From Chloroflexota bacterium (GTDB lineage: Bacteria > Chloroflexota > Anaerolineae > Anaerolineales > Villigracilaceae): a stretch of 64,000 nt of DNA. Under the pieces are notes generated by a model that did no database searches, had not been told where the DNA came from, and saw nothing but the letters and a program-made list of their open reading frames with translations. Location: contig JAEWVF010000105.1 of NCBI GenBank assembly GCA_023459215.1, forward strand, positions 42,340 through 106,339. The letters are read 5' to 3'. Both the position numbers and the translations under genes were made by a program. Shown here piece by piece: positions 46,908 to 56,319 of this stretch (the first letter of the stretch is position 1; each line of letters begins with the position of its first letter).

Positions 46908-48332
46908 ATGGCTTCTGAAAACTTGCGACAACCTTTGCTGCGCCTGCGTCCTGGCGAACAAAAAGCCCTGATTTTTAGCGGGGATTTAATCGTTGCCCTG
47001 ATCGCTTTCTTTGGCGGGGTTTATTTCTGGGCGATTGCGGACCCGTTCCTCGATTTTTCCTTCGAGTTTTTCCAGAAGCGCGTCCAATGGTGGTATTACC
47101 TTTTGCCAGTCATTTGGCTGGTGATGATGGTTGAACTGTATGACCTGCACCGGGCGGCCAACTGGCGCAAAACCTTGCGCGGACTGCTGCTGGTTGCCTC
47201 CATTGGCCTGATCGGTTATGCCTTGATTTTCTTCACCACCGAAGAGCCGAATTCCCTGCCGCGGCGCGGCGTGGCGGCCTTTTTGGTGCTGGTATTTGTA
47301 TTAACGCTGCTCTGGCGCTTGATTTACATTCGTTTCTATACGACCCAGGGGCTGCTGGGCCGGGTGCTGGTGGTTGGGGCCGGTGAGAATGGCCGCACCC
47401 TGGCGCAGATGTATAAGTCCATCAATCCGCCGCCTTTTAATCTGATTGGTTTTATCGACGACGACCCTGAAAAGATTGGCACCTCGCTCGAAGGATTCCG
47501 AATTTTTGCGGGCAGTGACCGATTGCTGGAACTATTGGACGGCTTGAATATTTCGGACATTATCGTTTCGATTACGGGCGAGATGCGCGGGCAGACGTTC
47601 CAGACCCTGCTCGATACCCAGGAGCGCGGCGTTGAAGTCACCCGTATGCGCACAATTTACGAAGAATTGTTGGGTAGGGTTCCCATCCATCATCTTGAGT
47701 CGGATTGGGTGATTCGTTCTTTTGTCGACGAGGCGCGGGCCAGCGGTTTTTACCAGATTGCCTCCCGCTTGCTGGATGTTGTCGCTGCCGTGGTCGGGCT
47801 GCTTATTTTTATCGTGATGCTGCCTTTCCTGGCCCTGGCCATTCTTCTGGATGATGGCTGGCCGATTTTCTACACCCAGGCCCGCATGGGCAAGGGTGGG
47901 CGTAATTTTGAAATGCTCAAACTGCGCACCATGATCAAAAACGCGGAAGCGGACGGCAAGGCCCAGGTCGCAGAAGAGCACGATCCGCGGGTCACCCGGG
48001 TCGGCGGCTTTTTACGGCGTACCCGCCTGGATGAGTTCCCGCAATTCTGGAATGTTTTGCGCGGTGAAATGGCCATGGTGGGTCCGCGCGCTGAACGGGC
48101 CGAACTGGTGCAGAAGTACCAGAAGCAAATCCCTTTTTACCGGGCGCGTTTAATGGTCAAGCCGGGACTGACCGGCTGGGCGCAAGTCAACTATGGCTAT
48201 GCTGCCACGGTTGAAGACACCGAAATTAAGTTGGAATATGATTTGTATTACATCAAGCATCGCACCATCTTTATGGATATTTTGATTATTTTGCGCACGA
48301 TCACCACCGTTTTGGGGCGGCGCGGGAGGTAA
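46908..48332 (+). CDS. Polyprenyl-phosphate sugar phosphotransferase (WbaP/WcaJ-like)
   Basis: 474 residues. Four to five N-terminal helices, a Rossmann-like segment (GRVLVVGAGENGRTLAQMY), one more helix, and the bacterial sugar transferase domain: NFEMLKLRTMIKNAEADGK, LDEFPQFWNVLRGEMAMVGP, KPGLTGWAQVNYGY. It loads the first sugar-phosphate on undecaprenyl phosphate and so starts the repeat unit. One base separates it from the GT2 gene, and one from the epimerase. Confidence 0.93.
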   Translation: MASENLRQPLLRLRPGEQKALIFSGDLIVALIAFFGGVYFWAIADPFLDFSFEFFQKRVQWWYYLLPVIWLVMMVELYDLHRAANWRKTLRGLLLVASIGLIGYALIFFTTEEPNSLPRRGVAAFLVLVFVLTLLWRLIYIRFYTTQGLLGRVLVVGAGENGRTLAQMYKSINPPPFNLIGFIDDDPEKIGTSLEGFRIFAGSDRLLELLDGLNISDIIVSITGEMRGQTFQTLLDTQERGVEVTRMRTIYEELLGRVPIHHLESDWVIRSFVDEARASGFYQIASRLLDVVAAVVGLLIFIVMLPFLALAILLDDGWPIFYTQARMGKGGRNFEMLKLRTMIKNAEADGKAQVAEEHDPRVTRVGGFLRRTRLDEFPQFWNVLRGEMAMVGPRAERAELVQKYQKQIPFYRARLMVKPGLTGWAQVNYGYAATVEDTEIKLEYDLYYIKHRTIFMDILIILRTITTVLGRRGR

Positions 48333-48333
48333 G

Positions 48334-49263
48334 ATGAAAAGATATTTGGTCACCGGCGGGGCCGGGTTTATTGGCTCGACGATCGTCCGCGCCCTGCTCG
48401 AGCAGGGCGATTTTGTGCGCATTCTGGATAATTTCTCGACCGGCAAGCGCGAGAACGTGGCCGGATTGGCTGTCGAATTTGTCGAAGGCGACCTGCGCGA
48501 CCCGGCCAAAGTGGCCGAAGCGGTAAAGGACATCGACATTATTTTTCACGAAGCTGCTTTTGTCTCTGTCCCGCAGTCGATGGATGATCCGCTGCCATGT
48601 TTTGACATCAACCAGCGCGGCACCGAATATTTGCTCGAAGCGGCGCGTAAAGCCGGGGCGAAAAGAGTTGTTCTGGCCTCTTCCGCGGCAGTTTATGGGG
48701 ATTTGGAGACCATGCCGCTGGCGGAAGATTTCTTGCTGCGCCCGCTCTCCCCGTATGCGGTTTCCAAGCGCGTCGACGAACTCTACGCTGAGATGTACAC
48801 CCGCTCCTTTGGCCTGGAGGTGGTTGCCCTGCGTTACTTCAACGTTTACGGGCCGCGCCAGCGTCCCGACAGCATGTACGCCGCCGCTGTGCCGATTTTT
48901 ACCCGCAGGTTGCTTGACGGCAAACCGATCACCATCTACGGTGACGGCGGCCAGACCCGCGACCTGATCCATGTCGGCGATGTGGTTCGCGCCAACTTGT
49001 TGGCGTCAGAACACCCTGATGCGCCCGGACAGGTTTTCAACATCTGTACCGGGGATGAAACCCGGGTGATTGATCTGGTCGAAACCCTGATGGATTTTTT
49101 CCCCGACGCGCCTGCTCCTGCGTTTGGCCCGGCCCGCGCCGGAGATATCTACCGTTCGCTCGGCAACCCGGCCAAAGCGCAGAAAATCATCGGTTTCAAG
49201 GCGCAAATCACGCTTGACGCCGGCTTGAAAACCGTTGTGGATTGGATGAAAAGCGGTGGTTAA
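48334..49263 (+). CDS. NAD-dependent epimerase/dehydratase (GalE/WbpP-like)
   Basis: 309 residues, extended SDR. TGGAGFIGSTIV binds NAD; the catalytic SSAAVYG and YAVSK are complete; LRYFNVYGPRQ and YGDGGQTRDLIHVGDV are characteristic. Most similar in layout to UDP-glucose/UDP-GlcNAc 4-epimerases. It supplies a nucleotide sugar for the polysaccharide run. A GGGAGG-type Shine-Dalgarno overlaps the previous stop. Confidence 0.92.
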   Translation: MKRYLVTGGAGFIGSTIVRALLEQGDFVRILDNFSTGKRENVAGLAVEFVEGDLRDPAKVAEAVKDIDIIFHEAAFVSVPQSMDDPLPCFDINQRGTEYLLEAARKAGAKRVVLASSAAVYGDLETMPLAEDFLLRPLSPYAVSKRVDELYAEMYTRSFGLEVVALRYFNVYGPRQRPDSMYAAAVPIFTRRLLDGKPITIYGDGGQTRDLIHVGDVVRANLLASEHPDAPGQVFNICTGDETRVIDLVETLMDFFPDAPAPAFGPARAGDIYRSLGNPAKAQKIIGFKAQITLDAGLKTVVDWMKSGG

Positions 49264-49311
49264 CGCGAAGGCTATACTGACCCAGACCGTGCGCGAACTG
49301 CTCTAAAGAAT

Positions 49312-51183
49312 ATGCGTTTTCGTAACCGTTTTGTGCTCCTGGCCGATATGTTGTTCATCATCCTGGCGGTGATGGGCAGTTATGTTTTGCGTTTGGAATA
49401 CATCCCCGATTTTTCGCGTTATTACGGCCTGGCCGGGGCCTGGCTGATTGTTCTCTCGCTCCTCATCAAGCCCACCATCTACTACTTTTTCGGCTTGTAT
49501 CGCCGTCTATGGGTTTATGCCAGCGTCAGCGAACTCAAGCTGATTGCTGTGGCAGTCACGACTGCCTCGGTGGTCGTTTCCGGCCTGGGCCTGACTTTTT
49601 ACAGCTTTGGCTGGCTGGGAACCGGCTTTTCGCGCACTGCGCTGGCCATCGACTGGCTGCTCTCGCTCATTTTCGTTGGCGGCACCCGCTTTGGGCTGCG
49701 CATCCTGGCGGAGAGCAGCCTGCCGCGTATTTCAAGCGGCAAGGGACGCAAAATCCTGGTTATCGGCGCGGGCGATGCCGGGGCGCTGGTGGTGCGCGAG
49801 TTGCAGAAGAATCCGCAGTTGAACCTTGACCCGATCGGGTTCCTCGATGACGATCCCAGCAAGCAGAAACATCAAATCCATGGCGTGCCGGTAATCGGCA
49901 AACTGACCGACCTGGCCAGCCTGCTCGATGAGCGCCCGGTCGATGAAGTTGTGATTGCCATCCCGACGGCACCGGGGCGGGTGGTGCGTCTCGTGGCCGA
50001 TGTTTGCCGCCTGAAGGGTGTCCCCTTCCGCACCATGCCGGGGATTTTTGAACTGCTCGGCGGCAAGGTCAGCGTTAGCCGCCTGCGCGAAGTGGACATT
50101 ACCGACCTGCTGCGTCGCGAACCGATTCGGATTAACGATGCCAGCATCGGCGCCACAATTGCCGGGAAAACGGTCCTCGTCACCGGGGCGGGCGGGTCGA
50201 TTGGCCGCGAGTTGAGCCGTCAGATTGCGCGCTGGAACCCGGCCAAACTGATTCTGCTCGGCCATGGCGAAAATTCCATCTTCGAAGCCCTGCTCGAACT
50301 CAACGCCGACTATCCGAGCCTGGAACTGATCCCGGTCATTGCCGATATCCGCGATGCGGTTCGGCTGGATGCTGTTTTTAGCCAGCACCAGCCGCAGGTG
50401 GTTTTTCATACGGCGGCCCACAAACATGTCCCGTTGATGGAGGCCAACCCCGCTGAGGCGGTGACGAACAACATCCTGGGTACGAAAAACCTGGTCGAAA
50501 CGGCGGACAGGCAGCGGGTGGAACGCTTCGTGCTGATTTCCACCGACAAGGCCGTCGCCCCCTCCAACGTTTACGGCGCGACCAAGCGCATCGCCGAGAT
50601 GATTGTCCTGGATGCTGCCTTGCGCACCGGCAAACTGTTCACCGTTGTCCGTTTTGGCAACGTACTCGGCAGCCGCGGCAGTATCATCCCGAAATTCAAG
50701 CACCAGATTGCCGCGGGCGGCCCGCTGACGATTACCCACCCCGACATGGAACGTTTTTTCATGACCATTCCCGAGGCGGTTTACCTGGTTTTGCAGGCCT
50801 CGGCGTTTGGCCAGGGCGGCGAGTTGTTTGTGCTGAATATGGGCACCCAGGTGCGCATCGTGGATTTGGCCGAGGACTTGATCCGCCTTTCGGGCCTGGA
50901 GCCGGGCCGTGACGTGGAAATTGTTTTCACCGGTATCCGCCCTGGCGAAAAATTGAGCGAGGTGCTTTGGGAGCCGGGCACGCCGCTTGAAAAAACCGCC
51001 CACCCCGATATTTTCCGCATCGGTGATGGCCGTGACGATACCTCCGGGCTGACGGCTGCCATCGAGCGGCTTTCCGCGTTGGCGCAGGTCAATGACGGTG
51101 AGCAAATTTCGAAATATTTGGATGAATTTGTGCCTGGGGCGCATATTCTCGGCACCAAAACCGATTTGATGGATGTTGTTTAG
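49312..51183 (+). CDS. CapD/WbpM-type membrane nucleotide-sugar dehydratase
   Basis: 623 residues. Four N-terminal helices, a CoA-binding-like Rossmann domain (KILVIGAGDAGALVVRELQK), then the SDR domain with VTGAGGSIGRELSRQI, FHTAAHKHVPLME and STDKAVAPSNVYGATKR. The catalytic position that is Met in WbpM, PglF and EpsC as I recall them (NVMGATK) is Tyr421 here. The typical product is a 4-keto-6-deoxy UDP-HexNAc. No Shine-Dalgarno is visible at ATG 49312. Confidence 0.92.
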   Translation: MRFRNRFVLLADMLFIILAVMGSYVLRLEYIPDFSRYYGLAGAWLIVLSLLIKPTIYYFFGLYRRLWVYASVSELKLIAVAVTTASVVVSGLGLTFYSFGWLGTGFSRTALAIDWLLSLIFVGGTRFGLRILAESSLPRISSGKGRKILVIGAGDAGALVVRELQKNPQLNLDPIGFLDDDPSKQKHQIHGVPVIGKLTDLASLLDERPVDEVVIAIPTAPGRVVRLVADVCRLKGVPFRTMPGIFELLGGKVSVSRLREVDITDLLRREPIRINDASIGATIAGKTVLVTGAGGSIGRELSRQIARWNPAKLILLGHGENSIFEALLELNADYPSLELIPVIADIRDAVRLDAVFSQHQPQVVFHTAAHKHVPLMEANPAEAVTNNILGTKNLVETADRQRVERFVLISTDKAVAPSNVYGATKRIAEMIVLDAALRTGKLFTVVRFGNVLGSRGSIIPKFKHQIAAGGPLTITHPDMERFFMTIPEAVYLVLQASAFGQGGELFVLNMGTQVRIVDLAEDLIRLSGLEPGRDVEIVFTGIRPGEKLSEVLWEPGTPLEKTAHPDIFRIGDGRDDTSGLTAAIERLSALAQVNDGEQISKYLDEFVPGAHILGTKTDLMDVV

Positions 51184-51198
51184 AAGGTGGAAAGTGGC

Positions 51199-52197
51199 AT
51201 GCCGGTTGTCGATTTTTCTGAGTGGAAATGTTTTTTGGCCTCGCAGCCCAATCCGCACATTTTGCAAACCGCGGAATGGGGCGAATTAAAGCGGGGTTTT
51301 GGTTGGGATGTGGAGCGGATCGTTTCGGGCGAGAGCGGAATCCAGATCCTGTTCCGTAAACTCCCTTTGGGTTTTAGCGTGGCCTATGCCCCGAAGCCGA
51401 TCAATAGTAATTGGTTATTCGTAAATGGTAGTTCGTTTTGGGCGGAGATTGATGCGGTTTGCAGGAAACATAAAGCCGTTTTTCTCAAAATTGAGCCTGA
51501 TTTTTGGGATACCGAAGCTGCAGCAATTGCTGATTACCAATTACCCCTTACCGTCTCTCCCCACAACATCCAACCGCCGCGCACTGTTGTTGTTTCCCTC
51601 GCAGGTTCTGACGATGAAATCCTGGCGCGCATGAAGCAGAAATGCCGTTATAACGTGCGCCTGGCTGAAAAAAAGGAGGTCACCGTCCGCAGTTGGGATG
51701 ATTTGGACGGTTTTCACCGGCTAATGGAAGTGACCGGCGGCCGTGACGGTTTTGGCGTTCATTCCCGTGAGTATTACCAAAAAGCCTATGAACTCTTCCA
51801 CCCGATCGGCGTGGCCGACATCCTGGTGGCGGAGTATGACTCCAGGCCGTTGGCGGCGCTGATGGTTTTTGCCCTCGGCCAACGCGCGTATTATCTCTAC
51901 GGCGCTTCCACTGATGAAGAGCGCAACCGCATGCCGACTTACCTGCTCCAGTGGCGGGCGATGCAATGGGCCAAAGAACGCGGTTGCAGCGAGTACGACC
52001 TGTGGGGCCTGCCGGATGCGGACGAAGCGGCCCTCGAAGCCCAATTCGAAACCCGCTCCGATGGCCTGTGGGGCGTTTACCGCTTCAAGCGCGGCTTTGG
52101 CGGCCAGGTCAAGCGCGCGGCCCAGGCGCTGGATCGGGTCTATATGCCGCTGTTGTACCGCTTGTATTTGTGGCGAATGAGGAACAGGGAAATTTAA
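51199..52197 (+). CDS. FemAB-family peptidyltransferase/GNAT-like protein
   Basis: 332 residues. FemAB proteins use aminoacyl-tRNA to add residues to lipid II stems or, in related types, to polysaccharide intermediates. Two GNAT-like halves are visible: HILQTAEWGELKRGFGW...VAYAPKPINSNWLFV, and KQKCRYNVRLAEKKEV...LMVFALGQRAYYLYGASTDE, ending YDLWGLPDADE and VYRFKRGFGG, the FemAB end motif. ATG 51199 (AAGGTGG 8 nt upstream) is preferred over GTG 51187. It closes the polysaccharide run. Confidence 0.88.
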   Translation: MPVVDFSEWKCFLASQPNPHILQTAEWGELKRGFGWDVERIVSGESGIQILFRKLPLGFSVAYAPKPINSNWLFVNGSSFWAEIDAVCRKHKAVFLKIEPDFWDTEAAAIADYQLPLTVSPHNIQPPRTVVVSLAGSDDEILARMKQKCRYNVRLAEKKEVTVRSWDDLDGFHRLMEVTGGRDGFGVHSREYYQKAYELFHPIGVADILVAEYDSRPLAALMVFALGQRAYYLYGASTDEERNRMPTYLLQWRAMQWAKERGCSEYDLWGLPDADEAALEAQFETRSDGLWGVYRFKRGFGGQVKRAAQALDRVYMPLLYRLYLWRMRNREI

Positions 52198-52231
52198 AAT
52201 GGCCGGAAAGTCACCAGACTTTCCGGCCATT
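52198..52231. terminator. Bidirectional terminator between the FemAB and proA genes
   Basis: AATGGCCGGAAAGT and ACTTTCCGGCCATT form a perfect 14-bp stem with loop CACCAG between convergent genes. Confidence 0.85.
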
Positions 52232-52250
52232 CTCTTACTGTACATCTGTC

Positions 52251-53507
52251 TCACGGCCGGACGTGATACTGTCCCTCGGCTACCCACTTGTAGGTGGTCA
52301 GTTCGGGTAGGCCCATCGGGCCGCGGGCGTGCAGGCGCTGGGTGGAGACGGCCACCTCCGCGCCCAGGCCGAATTGCGCGCCGTCGGTGAAGCGCGTGCT
52401 GGCGTTGACGTAGACCGCTGCCGAGTCTACTTCATTCATGAAGCGCGCGGCGTTTTCGGGGTCTTCGGTCAGGATGCCATCGGAGTGATCCACGCTGTGG
52501 GCGGCGATGTGCTGCATGGCTTCGTCCAGGCCAGAGACGACTTTTAAGCCCAGGGTCAGATTCAGCCATTCGGTGTCGAAATCTTCCGGCCCGGCGGGTT
52601 GGACAAGGGCAGGGTCAGCGCCGGTTAAATGGGACAAGGCGGTGGGTTCGGCGCGGAAGGTCACGCCAGCGGGGGCGAGATGCTCCACGATGCGGGGAAG
52701 TATCGCGGCGGCGACATCCTGATGCACCAGGACGGTATCGAGCGAGTTGCAGGCGCTGGGGCGCTGGACTTTGGCATTGAAAATGACCGGCAGCGAAGCG
52801 TCGAGATTGGCGCTCGCGTCCACAAATAGGTGGCAGATGCCCATGCCGCCGGTGATGACGGGAATCTGGCTGTTTTCGCGGCAGAAGGCGTGCAGTTTGG
52901 CCCCGCCGCGCGGGATGATGATGTCCACATACTGGTGCAGTTTGAGCAGTTCGTGAATCAGCGCCCGGTCGGGGCTGTCGATGAACTGGACGGCGTTGCC
53001 GGGCAGGCCGCGGGCGGCCAGGGTTTGCTGGATGACGCCAATCAGGGCGCGGTTGCTGTGGATGGTCTCTTTACCGCCGCGCAGGATGGCGGCGTTGCCG
53101 GTCTTGATGCACAGCCCGGCCACATCCATCGTCACGTTGGGCCGCGACTCGTAGATGACGCCCAACACGCCGAGCGGCACGCGCTGTTTGCGCAGTTTCA
53201 GTCCGTTGGGCAGGGCCGCTTCATCGAAACGCTCGCCGACCGGGTCTGGCAGGCTGACCAGGTTGCGCAAATCGGCGCACAGGCCGTCGATGCGCTTGTC
53301 GTTGAGCAGCAGGCGGTCAATCAGGGCGTCGGTCAGGCCGTTGGCGCGGGCTTCGGCCACATCCAGGGCGTTGGCGGCCAGGATGTCGGCGCGGGCGGCG
53401 TTGAGCGCCTCGGCCAGGGCCAGAAGGGCGGCGTTTTTGTCGGCGGTGGAGGCGCGGGCCAATATTTTGGATGCCGCTTTGGCGCGGCGGCCGGTTTCGA
53501 TGAGCAT
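52251..53507 (-). CDS. proA: Gamma-glutamyl phosphate reductase
   Basis: 418 residues. Second enzyme of proline synthesis: NADPH reduction of glutamyl-5-phosphate to the semialdehyde. Family signatures are LRKQRVPLGVLGVIYESRPN, GNAAILRGGKE, IPRGGAKLHAF and the catalytic-Cys region KVQRPSACNSLDTVLV. ATG 53507 has AGGAGAAATT just before it, while the ATG further upstream lacks support. It lies downstream of proB on the same strand, 67 bp away, with a hairpin in the gap. Confidence 0.96.
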   Translation of the reverse strand: MLIETGRRAKAASKILARASTADKNAALLALAEALNAARADILAANALDVAEARANGLTDALIDRLLLNDKRIDGLCADLRNLVSLPDPVGERFDEAALPNGLKLRKQRVPLGVLGVIYESRPNVTMDVAGLCIKTGNAAILRGGKETIHSNRALIGVIQQTLAARGLPGNAVQFIDSPDRALIHELLKLHQYVDIIIPRGGAKLHAFCRENSQIPVITGGMGICHLFVDASANLDASLPVIFNAKVQRPSACNSLDTVLVHQDVAAAILPRIVEHLAPAGVTFRAEPTALSHLTGADPALVQPAGPEDFDTEWLNLTLGLKVVSGLDEAMQHIAAHSVDHSDGILTEDPENAARFMNEVDSAAVYVNASTRFTDGAQFGLGAEVAVSTQRLHARGPMGLPELTTYKWVAEGQYHVRP

Positions 53508-53526
53508 AATTTCTCCTTGATGGTTC

Positions 53527-53568
53527 TTTCGTCTTTCCTCTTTTGCCAAAGAAAGATGAAAGACGAAA
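53527..53568. repeat. Inverted repeat in the proB-proA gap
   Basis: TTTCGTCTTTC (53527-53537) and GAAAGACGAAA (53558-53568) form an 11-bp stem upstream of the proA Shine-Dalgarno. Perhaps an mRNA processing or attenuation element. Confidence 0.6.
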
Positions 53569-53574
53569 TAAGGG

Positions 53575-54672
53575 TCACAATAAAACTAAATCGTTGCGAT
53601 GAATCACCTCATCGCCGAAGTGGTAGCCCAAAATCGATTCAATCTCATCCGAACGCCGGCGCAGGATGCGCGCCAGGTCGCGGCTGTCGTAGTTGCTGAT
53701 GCCGCGCGCCAGTTCGCGGCCATCTTTGCCGGTCACCCGAACCACGTCGCCGCGCCGGAAAACGCCTGTAACGGCCTCGAGGCCCACCGCCAGCAGGCTG
53801 CCGCCGCGCCGCAAGGCCTGGGCCGCGCCATCGTCCACGTTTAGCAGGCCGGGCGCGCGCCGGGCCGAGAGAATGTAGCGTTTACGCGCCTCGACGGCAT
53901 CTGTGACCGGCTCGAAATGGGTACCGATGCGTTCCCCGTTGGCCAGGCGCAGCAGAACATCCGGCTCTTTGCCATTGGCGATGATGCAGGCCGTTCCCGA
54001 ACGCCGGGCCAGGTCTGCCGCCTGGAGCTTGGTCAGCATCCCGCCCGTTCCCAGCCCGGATCGCGTCCCACCCGCGGCCTGCCAGACCGTTTCGGGAATC
54101 GAATCCCCGCTGACGGTTTGTACCAGTTCCGCGCCGGGGTTGTTGCGCGGGTCGGCGGTGAACAGCCCGTCCTGGTCGGTCAGCAATACCAGCAGCTCGG
54201 CATCGATCAGGTTGGCGGCCATCGCCGACAGGTTGTCGTTATCGCCCACGCGGATTTCTTCGGTGGCAACGGTATCGTTCTCGTTGATGATTGGGATCAC
54301 GTTTTGGGTCAGCAGTGCCGTCAGCGTGTTGCGCGCGTTGAGATAACGCCGCCGGTGCGAAAGGTCAGAGCGCGTCAGCAATATCTGGGCGACGGTCAAC
54401 CCGTACAATCCGAAAATCTGCTCGTAAAAAGCCATCAGGCGCGGCTGGCCAATGGCGGCCAGCATCTGCTTGGCGGGCATTTCCTTGGGCAACTGCGGAA
54501 AATTGAGCTTCTCGCGTCCGGCGGCAATTGCCCCGGAGGAAACCAGGATGATTTGATGTCCGCTGGCTTGCAGGCGGGCAACCTGGCGGGCCAGGTCAAT
54601 CATTAACGGCGGCGACAGCCGCGGCGTGCCATGGGTCAGGGTGGATGTGCCGAGTTTTACGACGATTCTCAT
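53575..54672 (-). CDS. proB: Glutamate 5-kinase
   Basis: 365 residues. First enzyme of proline synthesis, glutamate phosphorylation by ATP. The amino-acid kinase domain has IVVKLGTSTLT, VSSGAIAAGREKL, IINENDTVATEEIRVGDND and GTGGMLTKLQAA; a C-terminal PUA domain (about 280-360) is present as in E. coli, with AARALRR-type sequence and DVVRVTGKDGRELARGISNY. ATG 54672 is chosen because the kinase fold begins there. Confidence 0.96.
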   Translation of the reverse strand: MRIVVKLGTSTLTHGTPRLSPPLMIDLARQVARLQASGHQIILVSSGAIAAGREKLNFPQLPKEMPAKQMLAAIGQPRLMAFYEQIFGLYGLTVAQILLTRSDLSHRRRYLNARNTLTALLTQNVIPIINENDTVATEEIRVGDNDNLSAMAANLIDAELLVLLTDQDGLFTADPRNNPGAELVQTVSGDSIPETVWQAAGGTRSGLGTGGMLTKLQAADLARRSGTACIIANGKEPDVLLRLANGERIGTHFEPVTDAVEARKRYILSARRAPGLLNVDDGAAQALRRGGSLLAVGLEAVTGVFRRGDVVRVTGKDGRELARGISNYDSRDLARILRRRSDEIESILGYHFGDEVIHRNDLVLL

Positions 54673-54734
54673 AATGGGGCAGGATGATACACCTGAGATG
54701 AGCTTTGTCAAGGGCTACCGCGAAGAACCAAAAA

Positions 54735-54756
54735 GCCGCCTGCTACAGCAGGCGGC
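54735..54756 (-). terminator. Terminator of the HAAS/PadR pair
   Basis: On the minus strand, GCCGCCTGCT and AGCAGGCGGC form a 10-bp stem followed by TTTTTGG. Confidence 0.85.
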
Positions 54757-54778
54757 CTGGAATTTGTATTGAAGCTCC

Positions 54779-55780
54779 TTATTGCTTGCGGCTGGTCAGC
54801 AGCTTGTAAAATTGCTTGATGATGCTGACACCGTCCAGGACAATAATTAGCACCAAGGTGCCTTTGACGATTTGTCCGAACAGCGTTACCAGGAAGTCGG
54901 CATTCTCGGCTGTGAACCCGCTCCCCGCTGCGACCAAATCCTGTGCCGTAATCCCCACCAGGGATGGCCCGGCCAGCATCAATCCGGCCAGCGCAATCGA
55001 CAGGATTTTGATAACGAGTGAAATCCCGCGGGTGACAATTTGCCAGCGTCCCTGAATGAGCAGAGCCAGTCCGAGCAGGATTTCGGCGCCCCAGATGAGG
55101 TTGATCCAAGGCAGGTAATTAAAGAAGCTCGCAGAGAGGGCTGACAGCGAAACCCATTCGCCGTTTTGGAGAAAGCTGATTCCCAGAAGTTCCGGAAAGA
55201 AGTTGAACAGCGCCAGCCCGATCACACTGAAGGTAATCTCGAAGACCTGCTCGAACCGGCTGAGTTCCTGGTCGTCTTCGATTTTTTCCATCTTGAGCGG
55301 GTCCCAGCTATCTTCTTCATCGAGTTCTTTGTTCACTTCAGGGGCGAAGTACTGGATGATGGCAAACACGATAACGATATTGCCCAGCGCCGAGATGGCT
55401 CCGGAGGCGAATCCCATCACTGTTTGGATGATGAGTTGAACGAAATTGGCATCGACCTGGGCAACGCCAATGAAAAGCTTCACCAGCATAATGGCAAACA
55501 GGACGGTCATCACAATCCTGACCACCAACCAGAAGATGGGAAACATGCGCGGACTGATTAAGTAACGTTCCGGCACATAGGAGGCCGCCATTTTCTCAGG
55601 GCGTCCGAACTCTTTCAGCACTTCAACGGTCATGGCCTCGTCAATGGGGCGGCCCGATGCGCGGCTGCGGTCTTCGAGACTGTCTTCCACCAGGGAGCGG
55701 ATTTCCCGCTTCAAGTCCTCGCGCGATTTTTCGGGCAACTGCTTGCCAACATGATAAACATAACGGTCAATCAGATTCAT
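54779..55780 (-). CDS. HAAS-domain membrane protein
   Basis: 333 residues. The N-terminal ~75 (YHVGKQLPEKSREDLKREI, then DEAMTVEVLKEFGRPEKMAA) match the HAAS/DUF1700-type helical domain that commonly accompanies PadR-like regulators. Seven to eight membrane helices follow, with an acidic cytoplasmic loop (VNKELDEEDSWDPLKMEKIE). The PadR gene lies 15 nt upstream on the same strand, so this is the regulated partner. In related pairs the membrane protein may sense membrane state; unproven here. Confidence 0.85.
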   Translation of the reverse strand: MNLIDRYVYHVGKQLPEKSREDLKREIRSLVEDSLEDRSRASGRPIDEAMTVEVLKEFGRPEKMAASYVPERYLISPRMFPIFWLVVRIVMTVLFAIMLVKLFIGVAQVDANFVQLIIQTVMGFASGAISALGNIVIVFAIIQYFAPEVNKELDEEDSWDPLKMEKIEDDQELSRFEQVFEITFSVIGLALFNFFPELLGISFLQNGEWVSLSALSASFFNYLPWINLIWGAEILLGLALLIQGRWQIVTRGISLVIKILSIALAGLMLAGPSLVGITAQDLVAAGSGFTAENADFLVTLFGQIVKGTLVLIIVLDGVSIIKQFYKLLTSRKQ

Positions 55781-55795
55781 GATTTTCTCCTTTTA

Positions 55796-56125
55796 TCAGG
55801 CCAGCATCTTGTCCATCATGGAGACAATATCTGCCCATTCTTGTTTAAGTTGTGGCAGGATTTCTTTTCCTGCCTGGCTGATAACGTAATAACGACGGGG
55901 GCGCGCCTCTTCGAGCTTCCAAACCGATTCGAGCAGCCCCTGCGACTCTAACCGGCGCAAGAGTGGATAGAGCGTTCCCTGGTCGAGTTCCAGTCCCTGG
56001 TCGCTGAGTCGTTTGAGCAGGGAATAGCCGTACTGCTCCTCGTCCAGTTGACTGAGCACTGCCAGCACAATTACGCCGCGTCGCAGTTCAAGAATATTGT
56101 TTTCTACTGTAGTATTGTTTGTCAT
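55796..56125 (-). CDS. PadR-family regulator (short form)
   Basis: 109 residues, a single winged helix with C-terminal dimerisation helix. Visible are LELRRGVIVLAVLSQLDEEQ, YGYSLLKRLSDQGLEL, DQGTLYPLLRRLESQG and ARPRRYYVISQAGKE. It is first in a two-gene unit with the HAAS protein. The promoter immediately upstream carries a PadR-type palindrome, so autoregulation is likely. Confidence 0.92.
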   Translation of the reverse strand: MTNNTTVENNILELRRGVIVLAVLSQLDEEQYGYSLLKRLSDQGLELDQGTLYPLLRRLESQGLLESVWKLEEARPRRYYVISQAGKEILPQLKQEWADIVSMMDKMLA

Positions 56126-56142
56126 TTTATAACCTTTGTTGC

Positions 56143-56171
56143 ATTATACTGTGTGAAATACAGTATGTCAA
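56143..56171 (-). promoter_or_regulatory. Consensus promoter with PadR-type operator
   Basis: On the minus strand, TTGACA (56166-56171), a 17-bp spacer and TATAAT (56143-56148), both perfect consensus. An inverted repeat ATACTGT-N7-ACAGTAT (56146-56166) covers the spacer and -10, so a bound regulator would exclude RNA polymerase. Confidence 0.85.
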
Positions 56172-56319
56172 GAGTCAATTTTCCCTGCCCAAACTATTGT
56201 TTTTTCCCCTAAAAAGGTTATGATGAATTTAGCCAGTTTTTTTGAATTACAACCCTTTTTGGGGTAAATTTGCGACTAATAACAAGGATCGTGAGCCATT
56301 TAGCCGATGGTTATGCGGC

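Noticed and set aside
49732..51267. 511-codon minus-strand frame
   Set aside because: Antisense to the well-supported CapD-type dehydratase.
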